A stretch of 64,000 nucleotides of DNA from Anaerolineales bacterium UBA2395 (GTDB taxonomy: Bacteria; Chloroflexota; Anaerolineae; Anaerolineales; Villigracilaceae), in contig DDSH01000019.1 in the NCBI GenBank assembly GCA_002343775.1, positions 1,432 to 65,431 on the forward strand, written 5' to 3'. A program made the position numbers and the translations under genes. The notes beneath the pieces are model-generated. The model was not told where the DNA came from and did not search any database. It saw nothing but the letters and a program-made list of their open reading frames with translations. This document shows positions 1 to 8,299 of the stretch, in pieces (the first letter of the stretch is position 1; each line of letters begins with the position of its first letter).

Positions 1-61
1 CCTCCCCCCCCCCCGCCCCAGCGCAGGCTTGCGCCACGAAGTGGTGTATCCCACTCGCTTC

Positions 62-92
62 GCTCGGGGACGATGGCGCAAACCGTTAGGTG
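62..92 (+). other. attC-like recombination site, right end
   Basis: GTTAGGT at 85-91 fits the integron R' core GTTRRRY. It is preceded by gcgcaaacc, a plausible L' box, and by a GC-rich partly self-complementary stretch that begins outside the window. The extended core gttaggtgc is the exact reverse complement of gcacctaac at 875-883. That is the relation expected between the start and the end of one and the same gene cassette. No integrase gene is visible, so this could be an orphan cassette. The poly-C run at 2-14 may be a contig-edge artefact. Confidence 0.5.
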
Positions 93-127
93 CTTGTCTT
101 GAAAAAAATAGCATTGGGAGAAATCAA

Positions 128-865
128 TTGGCTATCGTTGAAATTAACTCAGAAGTAAACGGGCATCGTTTATTCGGCGTACTTTCAGGTGAAGGTGAAA
201 CCACTGTAATCCTTGACGCTGGATTAGGCGGAACTTCTGAAGATTGGGCAAAAGTCCAGCCAGAAGTAGCAAACTTTACAAAAGTTTTCAGTTACAGCCG
301 AGCAGGTCTTGGAAAAAGTGAAAAGGCTTCAACGCCGAGAACTTGCAAAGATATCATTGAAGATCTCAGAAGTTTTTTATTGTCAGTAAATTTGAATCCG
401 CCGTATATTCTGGTTGCACATTCATGGAGCGGAATTAATGCTCGCTGGTTTGTAAATCAATATCCCGATGAAATTGCAGGAATGGTTTTGATTGACGCTG
501 TTCATGAAGATAAATACGAACAGTTTGAAAAAGTTCTTTCGGAAGAAAAAGCAAGTCGTATGTGGCTATTTGTCAAAGACCCTTCCAAAAACGATGAGAA
601 CATTGACCGAATCGCAAGCATTGAGCAAGTACGCAGTAAGCAAAATACTTTTGATTTTCCATTAATTGTCTTGACACGAGCCACAGATTCCGATGAATTG
701 AGTAAAATCGAAACAGATTTACAGGTTGAATTTTTGAAGTTGTCTGCGAAAAGCAAGCAATATTTTTCAAAACATAATGACCACTTCATTCAGAATTCAG
801 AGCCTGAACTTGTGATAGATTCGATACGTCAGGTTGTAGAGTCTGTGAAAGCAAATATCGCTTAA
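128..865 (+). CDS. alpha/beta hydrolase (cassette gene)
   Basis: Predicted soluble alpha/beta-fold hydrolase of 245 residues, substrate unknown. The oxyanion-hole segment LDAGLGGTSEDW is followed by the nucleophile elbow AHSWSG (Ser99 counted from the chosen start). A late Asn-Asp-His-Phe stretch supplies the catalytic His219. The reading frame stays open back to base 29, but that part translates the attC-like repeat. I therefore chose TTG at 128, which has GGGAG at 116-120 at good spacing. The gene fills the interval between two complementary integron core sites and is AT-richer than the genes after 1.5 kb, which suggests a mobile gene cassette. An esterase, lipase or haloperoxidase-like activity cannot be told apart from sequence. 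Confidence 0.8.
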   Translation: MAIVEINSEVNGHRLFGVLSGEGETTVILDAGLGGTSEDWAKVQPEVANFTKVFSYSRAGLGKSEKASTPRTCKDIIEDLRSFLLSVNLNPPYILVAHSWSGINARWFVNQYPDEIAGMVLIDAVHEDKYEQFEKVLSEEKASRMWLFVKDPSKNDENIDRIASIEQVRSKQNTFDFPLIVLTRATDSDELSKIETDLQVEFLKLSAKSKQYFSKHNDHFIQNSEPELVIDSIRQVVESVKANIA

Positions 866-874
866 GATTCAACC

Positions 875-965
875 GCACCTAACAAAGCGTACACCTGACG
901 CTGGGGACTGCCGCCTTCGGCGGCGTGCGGCATCCCAAGCAGTTTTCACGCCTTAGCATTTTTCC
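875..965 (+). other. attC-like recombination site, left end (degenerate)
   Basis: ACCTAAC at 877-883 fits the R'' core RYYYAAC and is followed by aaagcgtac (candidate L'') and by a strong hairpin, ctgccgccttcggcggc, near 908-924. This starts 11 bases after the hydrolase stop codon, where a cassette's own attC belongs. I could not find an intact GTTRRRY core in the next 180 bases. The right half of the site therefore seems lost or diverged. The rest of 866-1060 holds no gene I can recognise. Confidence 0.45.
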
Positions 966-1060
966 CTGGACTGTCCGTCCAAAACAGGCTGGCTGGAATA
1001 GCCATTTGGTCTATATCGGCATTAAATTAGAAATAACCAAAAACAAACAGGAAGGTCATA

Positions 1061-1474
1061 ATGAACTTTCTTAAGAATCTATTCGGTATTCTGGGAACGC
1101 TTGTTTCGGTATGGGGGCTTTTTGTAATTCTCGATGCGTTAGGAAGTCGGTCAGAAGGCGCTTGGGTTGACCCTGCTGGTTTCAGGGTAGTGTTCGGATA
1201 CATTATCCTTATCCCTGGATTGATTATGTTGGGGTTATGGCGGCTGATCAGTAAATTCGTTTCAAAACCAAACGACGTCCCTATCAAGAATGAACTTGAA
1301 CATGAACAGACTCTTGACTCTGCCGAAAAAGAACAAAGAAGAGCAGAAAGTCTTGGTGTTGAAATAGCAATTTGCCCGAATTGCGGAACATTAAACTCAT
1401 TATCGTTATTGACTTGCGAGAAATGCAAAACCAATTTAGAGAAAGTAAAGCCAGTTCGCAATCCGCATATTTGA
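1061..1474 (+). CDS. small membrane protein with C-terminal zinc ribbon
   Basis: Unrecognised protein of 137 residues. Two hydrophobic segments (about residues 7-26 and 46-63) should place it in the membrane with a short loop between them. A charged helical stretch follows. The C-terminus carries CPNCGTLNSLSLLTCEKC, a two-CxxC zinc-ribbon-like knuckle at about residues 106-123. The start ATG has GGAAGG upstream at proper distance. It is AT-rich like the neighbouring cassette gene and could be a second accessory gene. No function can be assigned. Confidence 0.7.
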   Translation: MNFLKNLFGILGTLVSVWGLFVILDALGSRSEGAWVDPAGFRVVFGYIILIPGLIMLGLWRLISKFVSKPNDVPIKNELEHEQTLDSAEKEQRRAESLGVEIAICPNCGTLNSLSLLTCEKCKTNLEKVKPVRNPHI

Positions 1475-1528
1475 TGAAATGCTATTTACATTAAGGAGAC
1501 TGAAATAGCTGGAAATAGGATTTCGATA

Positions 1529-1534
1529 TATAAT
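1529..1534 (+). promoter_or_regulatory. -10 box TATAAT
   Basis: TATAAT lies only 11 bases before the ATG at 1546, so the transcript would start within a few bases of the start codon. No clear -35 or Shine-Dalgarno sequence is seen. Confidence 0.5.
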
Positions 1535-1545
1535 CCAGAACCCCG

Positions 1546-2046
1546 ATGAAAATCGAGATACGAATCCCCTCCCGATCAGACCGCCTCCTCATCCGCCGGA
1601 TGATGGAGCTGCACAACTATGATTTTTCCGAGTTCGAGGACAATGATCTGGATGAACATGGTCATTTCGGGTATGGCGATCTGGATTATTTCTGGTTCGA
1701 ACCAACCCACGCGGCGTTCATCGTCACGGTAGATGAAAAGCTGGCGGGCTTCGTGCTGGTGGACAATGAGACGTTTGTAGAGGGGAACGAACGCTCGATT
1801 ACGGAATTCTTTGTCATGCGAAAATACCGCCGCAAAGGCGTGGGAAAATGGGCTGCTACAGAAGTGTTCAGCCGCCTGCCCGCCAAATGGGAAGTGCGTG
1901 TGATCGAAAACAATGCGCCTGCCAAGGCGTTCTGGAAACGGATTATCGGTGAATACACCGGGGGGAATTATCAAGAGACGCAGCTCGATTCCGACGACTG
2001 GAAAGGTCCGGCATTTTCATTTGATAATCGTCCAGAGAAAACATGA
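1546..2046 (+). CDS. GNAT family N-acetyltransferase
   Basis: Acyl-CoA N-acetyltransferase fold of 166 residues. The acetyl-CoA pyrophosphate-binding loop is visible as RRKGVGKWA (about residues 92-100), which matches the family's R/Q-x-x-G-x-G/A motif A. A preceding beta strand (ITEFFVMRKY) and the late segment ENNAPAKAFWKRI also fit GNAT enzymes. The substrate is unknown. It overlaps the next gene by four bases (ATGA), so the two are probably translated together. Confidence 0.88.
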   Translation: MKIEIRIPSRSDRLLIRRMMELHNYDFSEFEDNDLDEHGHFGYGDLDYFWFEPTHAAFIVTVDEKLAGFVLVDNETFVEGNERSITEFFVMRKYRRKGVGKWAATEVFSRLPAKWEVRVIENNAPAKAFWKRIIGEYTGGNYQETQLDSDDWKGPAFSFDNRPEKT

Positions 2047-2354
2047 CCTCCACCTGGTTTTTCCTCTCACTTGGCGACGGCATGACCGCTGACGAACTAT
2101 CGGAAGAGATCCGCGCGGCATTTCAGACGGCGTTTGAGTCTGCGGGTGAGCCTGTTGATATGGCGGTATTCAAGCGGCTCGAATCGGAGGGAAGATTGCA
2201 TTGCGAAGTGATCGCATATTTCTCCCCGTCTGCTGAGGGGTTGGCTAAGCTTTTCGACGCGGGACCCTGCCAAAGACCGGAGCGAAGCGGTCTTGGCTTG
2301 CTGGCAGGATACGAGGGCAGCTGGTCGGTTTTATTCCCCCAATCCGAAGCGTAG
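2043..2354 (+). CDS. hypothetical protein
   Basis: Unrecognised soluble protein of 103 residues, mixed alpha/beta composition, no signal peptide or membrane segment. Its start overlaps the stop codon of the acetyltransferase, which argues for an operon and for it being a true gene. A strong hairpin closes the unit directly downstream. Late residues include a glycine-rich patch around GLGLLAGYEGSW. No function is proposed. Confidence 0.6.
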   Translation: MTSTWFFLSLGDGMTADELSEEIRAAFQTAFESAGEPVDMAVFKRLESEGRLHCEVIAYFSPSAEGLAKLFDAGPCQRPERSGLGLLAGYEGSWSVLFPQSEA

Positions 2355-2367
2355 ATCAGTCAAAAAC

Positions 2368-2397
2368 GACCCCGGAAGCCAGTGTGCTTCCGGGGTC
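2368..2397. terminator. bidirectional hairpin terminator
   Basis: An 11-bp perfect stem (gaccccggaag / cttccggggtc) with an 8-base loop sits between two convergent genes. T-runs are weak on both sides. Confidence 0.7.
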
Positions 2398-2403
2398 ATG
2401 ATT

Positions 2404-3363
2404 TTATCCCTTGAAGAAATTCGAGACGAAGAACCAGATATTGGCGGGGCGCTCCGCCAAGCGGCGCATGAAGTACGGATACCAATGCGTACCGAAGGGG
2501 ATGTACACGCGCACGGGGTAGCCTTCCTTCACCAACTGCTCCTGCAAGTCGCGGCGGATACCGTAAAGCATTTGGAATTCGAGCCCGCTTTTGGGCAAGC
2601 CCACTTTTTCGGCGTAGCTCTTGGCAAAGGCAATGCGTTTTTCGTCGTGCGTGGCAATGGCGGGGATGGGCGGGAAGCGCCCGTCGTCGCTGAGTTGGGA
2701 ATGGGTGGCTAGAGCAGTATCGATCAGGATCTTGGTGAGCAGATCGAAGTTCGCGTCCACATCCGCTTTTTTAGGGAAGGCTTTGTCTGGCGGTTCGCGG
2801 TACGCGCCTTTGACCAGTCGAATGCGTGTTGCGTCCTGCATCATGCGGCGCAGGTCGGCTTCGGCGCGGTATAGGTATGATTGCACCGCCATACCGGCAT
2901 TGTCGTATCCCTTTTCGCGCATGGCATAGTACAGGTTGATGGTCTTGTCGGTGTAGGGGGTGTCTTCGATGTCGATGCGGATGAAGGTCCGGCTCTGACG
3001 CGCCCGGGCAAGGATGCGCTCCAGGTTCTCGGCGCACAAGGTTTCGTCGAGACCAAGACCGATCTGCGTCAGCTTGATGGAGACGTTGCCCCTCAACGAG
3101 GGTTCTGCGCCCAACGCATCGAGCGTGGCGAAGATGTCATCGGTCGCCTGCTGGGCTTCTTCGGGGGTACTGGTGTGCTCGCCGAGATGGTCGAGCGTGG
3201 CATTGATCCCCCGTGCATTCAGTTCGCGCAAAACACGTATGGCGTCTTCGAGTTTTGTACCTGCAATGAAGCGGGAGGCGGTGCGCCAGGCAAATCCCCA
3301 ACTTGTGATCAAATTTTGTGCCCAGGCGGCTTTGGAAAGGTAGATGAGAAGAGAGCGTAGCAT
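2404..3363 (-). CDS. putA: proline dehydrogenase (FAD-dependent)
   Basis: Oxidises L-proline to pyrroline-5-carboxylate with FAD, passing electrons to the quinone pool. It is the single-domain form of 319 residues, the usual size of monofunctional bacterial PRODH. Family landmarks appear in order: GNVSIKLTQIGL, RIDIEDTPYTD, RLVKGAYREP, IATHDEK, LEFQMLYGIR, and the C-terminal RVYIPFGTHWYPYFMRRL that binds proline and FAD. No pyrroline-5-carboxylate dehydrogenase gene lies beside it. A TAGAAT -10-like box lies on the minus strand at 3407-3412. Confidence 0.95.
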   Translation of the reverse strand: MLRSLLIYLSKAAWAQNLITSWGFAWRTASRFIAGTKLEDAIRVLRELNARGINATLDHLGEHTSTPEEAQQATDDIFATLDALGAEPSLRGNVSIKLTQIGLGLDETLCAENLERILARARQSRTFIRIDIEDTPYTDKTINLYYAMREKGYDNAGMAVQSYLYRAEADLRRMMQDATRIRLVKGAYREPPDKAFPKKADVDANFDLLTKILIDTALATHSQLSDDGRFPPIPAIATHDEKRIAFAKSYAEKVGLPKSGLEFQMLYGIRRDLQEQLVKEGYPVRVYIPFGTHWYPYFMRRLAERPANIWFFVSNFFKG

Positions 3364-3437
3364 TATCCATCCTTGGAATGAGGTGGGAATATATTAATGC
3401 TGACTTATTCTAGCACAAGCCCCCCGTTTCAGTATGT

Positions 3438-3443
3438 TATACT
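3438..3443 (+). promoter_or_regulatory. -10 box TATACT
   Basis: TATACT 40 bases before the GTG start of the next gene, followed by a short leader that contains GGAGG at 3470-3474. Confidence 0.45.
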
Positions 3444-3483
3444 TTTTCCGTGATTTTCTTCCTGTTTTTGGAGGCAACTTAAC

Positions 3484-4974
3484 GTGAGAAACCGCAATAC
3501 CAATACCATCCTGCGGGGTGTTTCGATCCTTTTTTTACTCGCCGCGTTCGTGCTAAGCATCGTTTCCCTGATCACTTACAGCCGTCAGAGAAATAATTAC
3601 CCCACCGGGATGACCATCGCAGGCGTGCCGGTTGGAGGTTTATCGCCGGCACAGGCGTCGCAGCGTCTCCTTGAGGTATATACCTCTCCCATCGAAGCGA
3701 ATTATAACGAAGCCGTGATCCACATTGACCCGGGCACGGTCGGTTTTTCGATCGACATCGAGACCATGCTCGCCGCCGCAGACCTGACCCGTACGGGCGG
3801 TTCGTTCTGGGGAGGGTTTTGGGATTACATCTGGGGGCGCACCCCGCCAAATACGCAGATTCCCCTCAGCGCCTCTATTTCGGAAGAGCGCCTGCGCGAA
3901 TATTTACAGAATGAGATCGCTTCACGCTACGATGAGCCGCCCGCACCCGCCCAGCCAGTTCCTGGCGGGACAACGTTCCTGCCCGGCGCGCCCGGTCAGA
4001 CCCTTGACCTCGACCGCGCCATCCTGCTCATCACAGACGCGCTTCGCTCGCCTTCGAACCGTTCAGTTGCCTTGTCTTTCAACCGTAGCACCGCTGCCAG
4101 ACCAACCATTGAAAATCTTGAAATCCTGCTTAAGCAGATCGTAACCACATCCGATTTCGACGGCTTGATCGGCTTCTACATGATGGATTTGCAAACCGGT
4201 CAGGAAATCCATTTCGCCATCAACAACAAACAGGAAATCTCCACTGAACCGGATGTGGCGTTCACAGCGTCCAGCACCATCAAAGTGCCCATCGTGGCGT
4301 CCTATCTCATCAATCGCGGCAGCGACCTTGATGCGCAAACTGCGGACATCATCTCGCGCGTGCTCGGCAGGTCGGATAATTCCGCCACCGACCTTGTCCT
4401 TGAACGCATCGACCCCAACAACGGTCCGATCATTGTCACGCAGAACATGGAAGCATTGGGGTTGCAAAGCACCTACCTCGGCGGAATGTTCTTCCTCGGT
4501 GCACCCAACCTCCTGCCGGGACGCATCACTCCCGGCAACTCGCGCAGCGATGTGTTTGCCGACCCAGACCCTTACTCCCAGACCACCGCTTCAGAAATGG
4601 GTGTGCTGCTGGCGGATATTTATCAATGCGCACAAAACGGCGGAGGCGCGCTGATCGCCGCCTTCCCGGATAAAGTCAGCCCGGCGACCTGCCAGCTGCT
4701 GATCGATTTCATGGCGCAGGATAAACTCGGTTCGCTGATCCAAGGCGGAGTTCCAGACGGTACGCTCGTTCCGCACAAACACGGCTACGTTCTTTCACGG
4801 GACGGCATCATGCATGACACGAGCGATGTCGGCATCGTGTACACGCCCGGCGGGAATTTCGTCCTGTCCATTTACACCTATCATCCTGTGCAAAACATAT
4901 GGGACATCACCAACCCGCTGTTCGTGAATCTGACTCAAGCAGTGTACAACTACTTCAATATCGCAACGCAATAG
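3484..4974 (+). CDS. secreted class A beta-lactamase-like serine hydrolase
   Basis: Exported serine hydrolase of 496 residues, anchored by an N-terminal hydrophobic helix (about residues 11-33). Residues 40-200 resemble the peptidoglycan-binding-like region preceding VanW/LD-transpeptidase-type domains (IAGVPVGGLSPAQASQRL). Residues 215-490 are a penicillin-binding fold of the class A beta-lactamase type. SxxK is S264-T-I-K267 and SDN is S297-D-N299. The KTG-type triad is replaced by K432-H-G434, which is unusual. The architecture suggests a cell-wall enzyme rather than antibiotic resistance. GTG start with GGAGG upstream. Confidence 0.8.
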   Translation: MRNRNTNTILRGVSILFLLAAFVLSIVSLITYSRQRNNYPTGMTIAGVPVGGLSPAQASQRLLEVYTSPIEANYNEAVIHIDPGTVGFSIDIETMLAAADLTRTGGSFWGGFWDYIWGRTPPNTQIPLSASISEERLREYLQNEIASRYDEPPAPAQPVPGGTTFLPGAPGQTLDLDRAILLITDALRSPSNRSVALSFNRSTAARPTIENLEILLKQIVTTSDFDGLIGFYMMDLQTGQEIHFAINNKQEISTEPDVAFTASSTIKVPIVASYLINRGSDLDAQTADIISRVLGRSDNSATDLVLERIDPNNGPIIVTQNMEALGLQSTYLGGMFFLGAPNLLPGRITPGNSRSDVFADPDPYSQTTASEMGVLLADIYQCAQNGGGALIAAFPDKVSPATCQLLIDFMAQDKLGSLIQGGVPDGTLVPHKHGYVLSRDGIMHDTSDVGIVYTPGGNFVLSIYTYHPVQNIWDITNPLFVNLTQAVYNYFNIATQ

Positions 4975-4999
4975 AACAAAACCTGACTATACAAAGCCA

Positions 5000-5031
5000 A
5001 ACCCGTTTTCTTTGGAAAACGGGTTATTTTT
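5000..5031 (+). terminator. rho-independent terminator
   Basis: Stem aacccgttttc / gaaaacgggtt with a 4-base loop followed by a T-run, just after the serine hydrolase stop codon. Confidence 0.9.
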
Positions 5032-5043
5032 TCACTCTTCGTA

Positions 5044-5049
5044 TATAAT
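5044..5049 (+). promoter_or_regulatory. -10 box TATAAT for a leaderless mRNA
   Basis: TATAAT ends seven bases before the ATG at 5057. Transcription should start at or next to the A of the start codon. The terminator of the previous gene lies immediately upstream, which confirms that a new transcript starts here. Confidence 0.65.
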
Positions 5050-5056
5050 TCGACCC

Positions 5057-5758
5057 ATGAGCGCATCACTGGGACTCTACCGTCTTCAGCAAGTAGATCG
5101 GCAGATCGACCGTGCGCAGGCTCGTTTGGAAGCGATCCGCAAGACGTTGGAAAACGATACAGAACTCAAAGCGGCGCTCACCCGCATGGAAACCGCCCAG
5201 GCAAATCATCACCGAGCCCTACATGAATTGAAATTCACCGAAACCGAAGCCGAGACGCAAAAGATCAAGGTCGAGCAGACCGAAGCCAGTCTGTACGGGG
5301 GTGGCGTCAAAAACCCAAAAGAACTCCAGGATCTGCAAAAGGATGTCGAATCGCTCAAAAAGCACCTTGCCACACTGGAGGAACGGGAATTGGAAGCGAT
5401 GATCGGCACCGACAGTGCGGCAGATGAATTGCAAACCGCCAAAACCGACCTGGATGGCATCCAATCGCGGCTCGGCAATGAACATAAATCTCTGATCGAA
5501 GAACGTTCTGCACTGGCAAGACAATTGGAAAATCTCACCGAAGAACGGGAAGCCGCGCTTTCGCCCATTTCAGTTGACCAGCTGCGCATTTACGAAGACC
5601 TGCGCCGGCAGAAACGCGGAGTGGCTGTCGCCGAAGTGGAGGATGATGCCTGTGCAGCGTGCGGCACAACCATCAACGCGGCGGTCCAACAAAGCGCCCG
5701 CTCACAAAAATCACTGATCCACTGCCCCTCCTGCGGGCGCATCTTGTTTGCCAACTGA
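5057..5758 (+). CDS. coiled-coil protein with C-terminal C4 zinc ribbon
   Basis: Protein of 233 residues. An almost unbroken heptad-type coiled coil (about residues 15-180) is followed by a zinc ribbon formed by CAACG (about residue 198) and CPSCG (about residue 224). This is the bacterial C4-type zinc-ribbon family found beside ribonuclease H and Nif3-type genes and thought to bind nucleic acid or act as an adaptor. The exact role is not established. The reading frame is open upstream to 5012, but that part lies in a terminator, and the -10 box fixes the start at 5057. The next gene starts five bases after its stop codon. Confidence 0.85.
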   Translation: MSASLGLYRLQQVDRQIDRAQARLEAIRKTLENDTELKAALTRMETAQANHHRALHELKFTETEAETQKIKVEQTEASLYGGGVKNPKELQDLQKDVESLKKHLATLEERELEAMIGTDSAADELQTAKTDLDGIQSRLGNEHKSLIEERSALARQLENLTEEREAALSPISVDQLRIYEDLRRQKRGVAVAEVEDDACAACGTTINAAVQQSARSQKSLIHCPSCGRILFAN

Positions 5759-5762
5759 CCTC

Positions 5763-8297
5763 ATGTTCTCTTTTGCCATCGACCCTTTCTCCTTCTTCGT
5801 AGGTTTCGCCGCCGGGATCATCCTGTGGATCATCGCCACACGCGTACGCCCGTTATGGAACGAACTGCGCGAAAACTGGCGCGAAGGTCGTGAAGCCGCA
5901 CAAAGCCGCAAAACCAATACAGTGGAGGAAAATCATCGCCGCGCCACATTGATCCGCGCCCAGGGGATGCATCTTGCCGCGCCGCTTTTTGCATTGGATG
6001 AAATTATTCAGGAGCCACTGCTCCTCGTCCCGCCGCCAAGGGTGGAACCTGGCACACCACCTAAATACGAAGACGTTGTCACACAAACGCTGCCATACCT
6101 CCCTGCCTGGCCCGAGATTGCCGCCGTTTACAGACCACAAACCTTTACTGTGTCCGAAGCATTATTCGGCAACGCCAACATAGTCATCATCGGTCAACCC
6201 GGCGTTGGGAAGACCGTCGCCTTGGCACACCTGGCGAGCCTCGCCGCAAATCGAAGCGAAGCATTGGGAACCCTGAAAGAATCCATTCCCTTCCTTTTCC
6301 ATGTCGCCGACCTCAATCTACCTGTCAAGGATGCCAAAAACCTGCTCAACCCGTTGATCGAAACCGCATACAACCAAGCCGCAGGCATGGACTATGGCAG
6401 GCTTTCGACCCTTGTTCAAAACTCGTTCAAAAATGGGCACGCTCTCCTGCTGGTGGATGGCTATGATGAGATCCCACCAGATGAGCAAAAACTGATCTCC
6501 GAATTTTTCAGCCTGGTTTTGCAAAACTATCCGGGCACGCGCATCGTCACCACTGGCTCGCCCGAATATCTGGATGGCTTGATCCCGCTCGGGTTTGCAC
6601 CACTGGCGTTATGTGCATGGTCATCGCGCGAGAACACGGCATTCATCGAAAAGTGGGGACAGTTATGGTCTCAGACCGTAGCGCTGGAAGCCTGGATGCA
6701 AACCGGCCCTGAACAAGTGGATCCGCTTCTCCTTAACACGTGGCTGAGTACCGACCATGGAAATTTATCTCCCCTCGAGTTGACTCTGAAAGTCTGGGGG
6801 GCATACGCCGGAGACAGCCTCGGACCGAATGTGCTCGAGTCGATTGCCACGCACATTCGCCGCATTGCCCCAGCCAATACCCCGCTGGCGGCGCTCGAAA
6901 CGCTTGCCATGCAGGTCATCACCAGCGCACAGCCGGTCTTCGACCCGCGCAAAGCGCGATCGTGGGTGAAGTCGTTTGAGGTGGCGGAAGATATCACCGA
7001 AGGCGTTGAATCTGAAGTCACGGAAGAGGAAGCGAAGCAGGAGACCAAGCCCAAAAAGGGGAAAAAGAAAGTCGAAAAAGTATCCACTCCATCCACCGGC
7101 TTGCTCGGGAGAATGGCATCCAGCGGATTGTTGGTCACCTATCCCAACAACCGGATGCGCTTCGCTCATCCGGTCTTTGCCGGGTATTTAGCCGGTCAAT
7201 CGCTGACCAACTTCAACGCAGAAGAGTCCATTCTTAACCAACAGGATTGGTCTGGAAAATATCTTGCGTTACGCTATTTTGCCGCGCACGGCGATGCCAG
7301 CAGAGTGGTGCAAGCCCTGCTCGAATATTCGCGCCTGCCCATGCATCGCCCGTTGTTCACGGCGGCACGCTGGCTGCGTGATGCGCCCAGGAACGCTCCG
7401 TGGCGGGGAAAGATTTTTGGCGCCCTGGCAAACCTCCTGCAAACAGAGGGCATCCCCCTCAACCTGCGCGGTCAAGCCATGGCGGCATTCGCTTGCAGCA
7501 ACGACCCCGGTGCCGCCACGCTTTTCCGCCAGTTTGCTGTCACCATGTCCTTCGAACTGATCCACCTTGCCATTTTGGGTTCTGGCGTGATCCGCGATGC
7601 GAAGGCGTTGAAGAATCTGGAGAATGCACTGCAAGCCCCAAGCTTGAGCGTGCGCCGTGCCGCATGCATGGCGCTGGTCGCCATCGGTACGAACGAAGCG
7701 CTGGAGATCGTCGCGCAAACCCTATTGAGCGGAGACGAAGATATCCGCCGCGCTGCCGGGGAAGCGCTGGCGAACGACCCGAATGAAGGTCACGCCATGT
7801 TGAAGGATGGCATTACCCTGAACGACATCTTGTTACGCCGCGCGGTCATCTATGGGTTGGGGCGCATCCACGAACCGTGGGCAGATGAACTACTCCGAAA
7901 GTCGCAGATCGAAGACGACCAGTGGGTTGTCCGAAACGCCGCTACTGAAGTGCTGGACTCGAAGGTGCATATCAACCTGCTTGCGCCTTCCAAACTCAAA
8001 GCACCGCATGAAACCCCGTGGTTGATCGAATTCGCCGCCAAAAACGGCATGGGGATCTCGCCGGGAGTCCCCGCCACAGACATCTTATTGCTCGCTCTGA
8101 AAGGCGACGACCCGGATAACTGCCTTGCGGCGTTACCGTATTTGAAATTCACGCCGTCCGAAGGCGTCATCACACAGATCTATGAAGCGATGTACAAAGG
8201 CGAGCCTGAGCTTCGCGAGGCTGCCTACAATACCCTTTGGGAGATCGGCGCTTCGGGCGTCAAACTCCCGCATCCCAGCCAATATGGATTGAATTGA
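5763..8297 (+). CDS. membrane-anchored NACHT NTPase with HEAT repeats
   Basis: STAND-type ATPase of 844 residues. One N-terminal membrane helix (about residues 6-27) is followed by a NACHT domain with Walker A GQPGVGKT (about residues 144-151) and Walker B LLLVDGYDEIPP (about residues 229-240). The arrestin-like AAA lid region ends in a Lys/Glu-rich linker (about residues 420-445). From about residue 590 the protein is built of HEAT-like alpha-helical repeats. Such proteins sense a ligand through the repeats and oligomerise through the ATPase. This one looks like a resident membrane protein, since its base composition matches the neighbours and it sits in an operon with the zinc-ribbon and amidohydrolase genes. 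A defence role is possible but unsupported. Ligand unknown. Confidence 0.82.
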   Translation: MFSFAIDPFSFFVGFAAGIILWIIATRVRPLWNELRENWREGREAAQSRKTNTVEENHRRATLIRAQGMHLAAPLFALDEIIQEPLLLVPPPRVEPGTPPKYEDVVTQTLPYLPAWPEIAAVYRPQTFTVSEALFGNANIVIIGQPGVGKTVALAHLASLAANRSEALGTLKESIPFLFHVADLNLPVKDAKNLLNPLIETAYNQAAGMDYGRLSTLVQNSFKNGHALLLVDGYDEIPPDEQKLISEFFSLVLQNYPGTRIVTTGSPEYLDGLIPLGFAPLALCAWSSRENTAFIEKWGQLWSQTVALEAWMQTGPEQVDPLLLNTWLSTDHGNLSPLELTLKVWGAYAGDSLGPNVLESIATHIRRIAPANTPLAALETLAMQVITSAQPVFDPRKARSWVKSFEVAEDITEGVESEVTEEEAKQETKPKKGKKKVEKVSTPSTGLLGRMASSGLLVTYPNNRMRFAHPVFAGYLAGQSLTNFNAEESILNQQDWSGKYLALRYFAAHGDASRVVQALLEYSRLPMHRPLFTAARWLRDAPRNAPWRGKIFGALANLLQTEGIPLNLRGQAMAAFACSNDPGAATLFRQFAVTMSFELIHLAILGSGVIRDAKALKNLENALQAPSLSVRRAACMALVAIGTNEALEIVAQTLLSGDEDIRRAAGEALANDPNEGHAMLKDGITLNDILLRRAVIYGLGRIHEPWADELLRKSQIEDDQWVVRNAATEVLDSKVHINLLAPSKLKAPHETPWLIEFAAKNGMGISPGVPATDILLLALKGDDPDNCLAALPYLKFTPSEGVITQIYEAMYKGEPELREAAYNTLWEIGASGVKLPHPSQYGLN

Positions 8298-8299
8298 CC

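Noticed and set aside
1..30. Poly-C run as a biological feature
   Set aside because: A run of C at the very edge of the sequence is more easily explained as a contig-end artefact, though it could be part of the attC hairpin.
3484..4974. Antibiotic resistance beta-lactamase
   Set aside because: The long N-terminal wall-associated region, membrane anchor and altered third motif point to a cell-wall protein instead.
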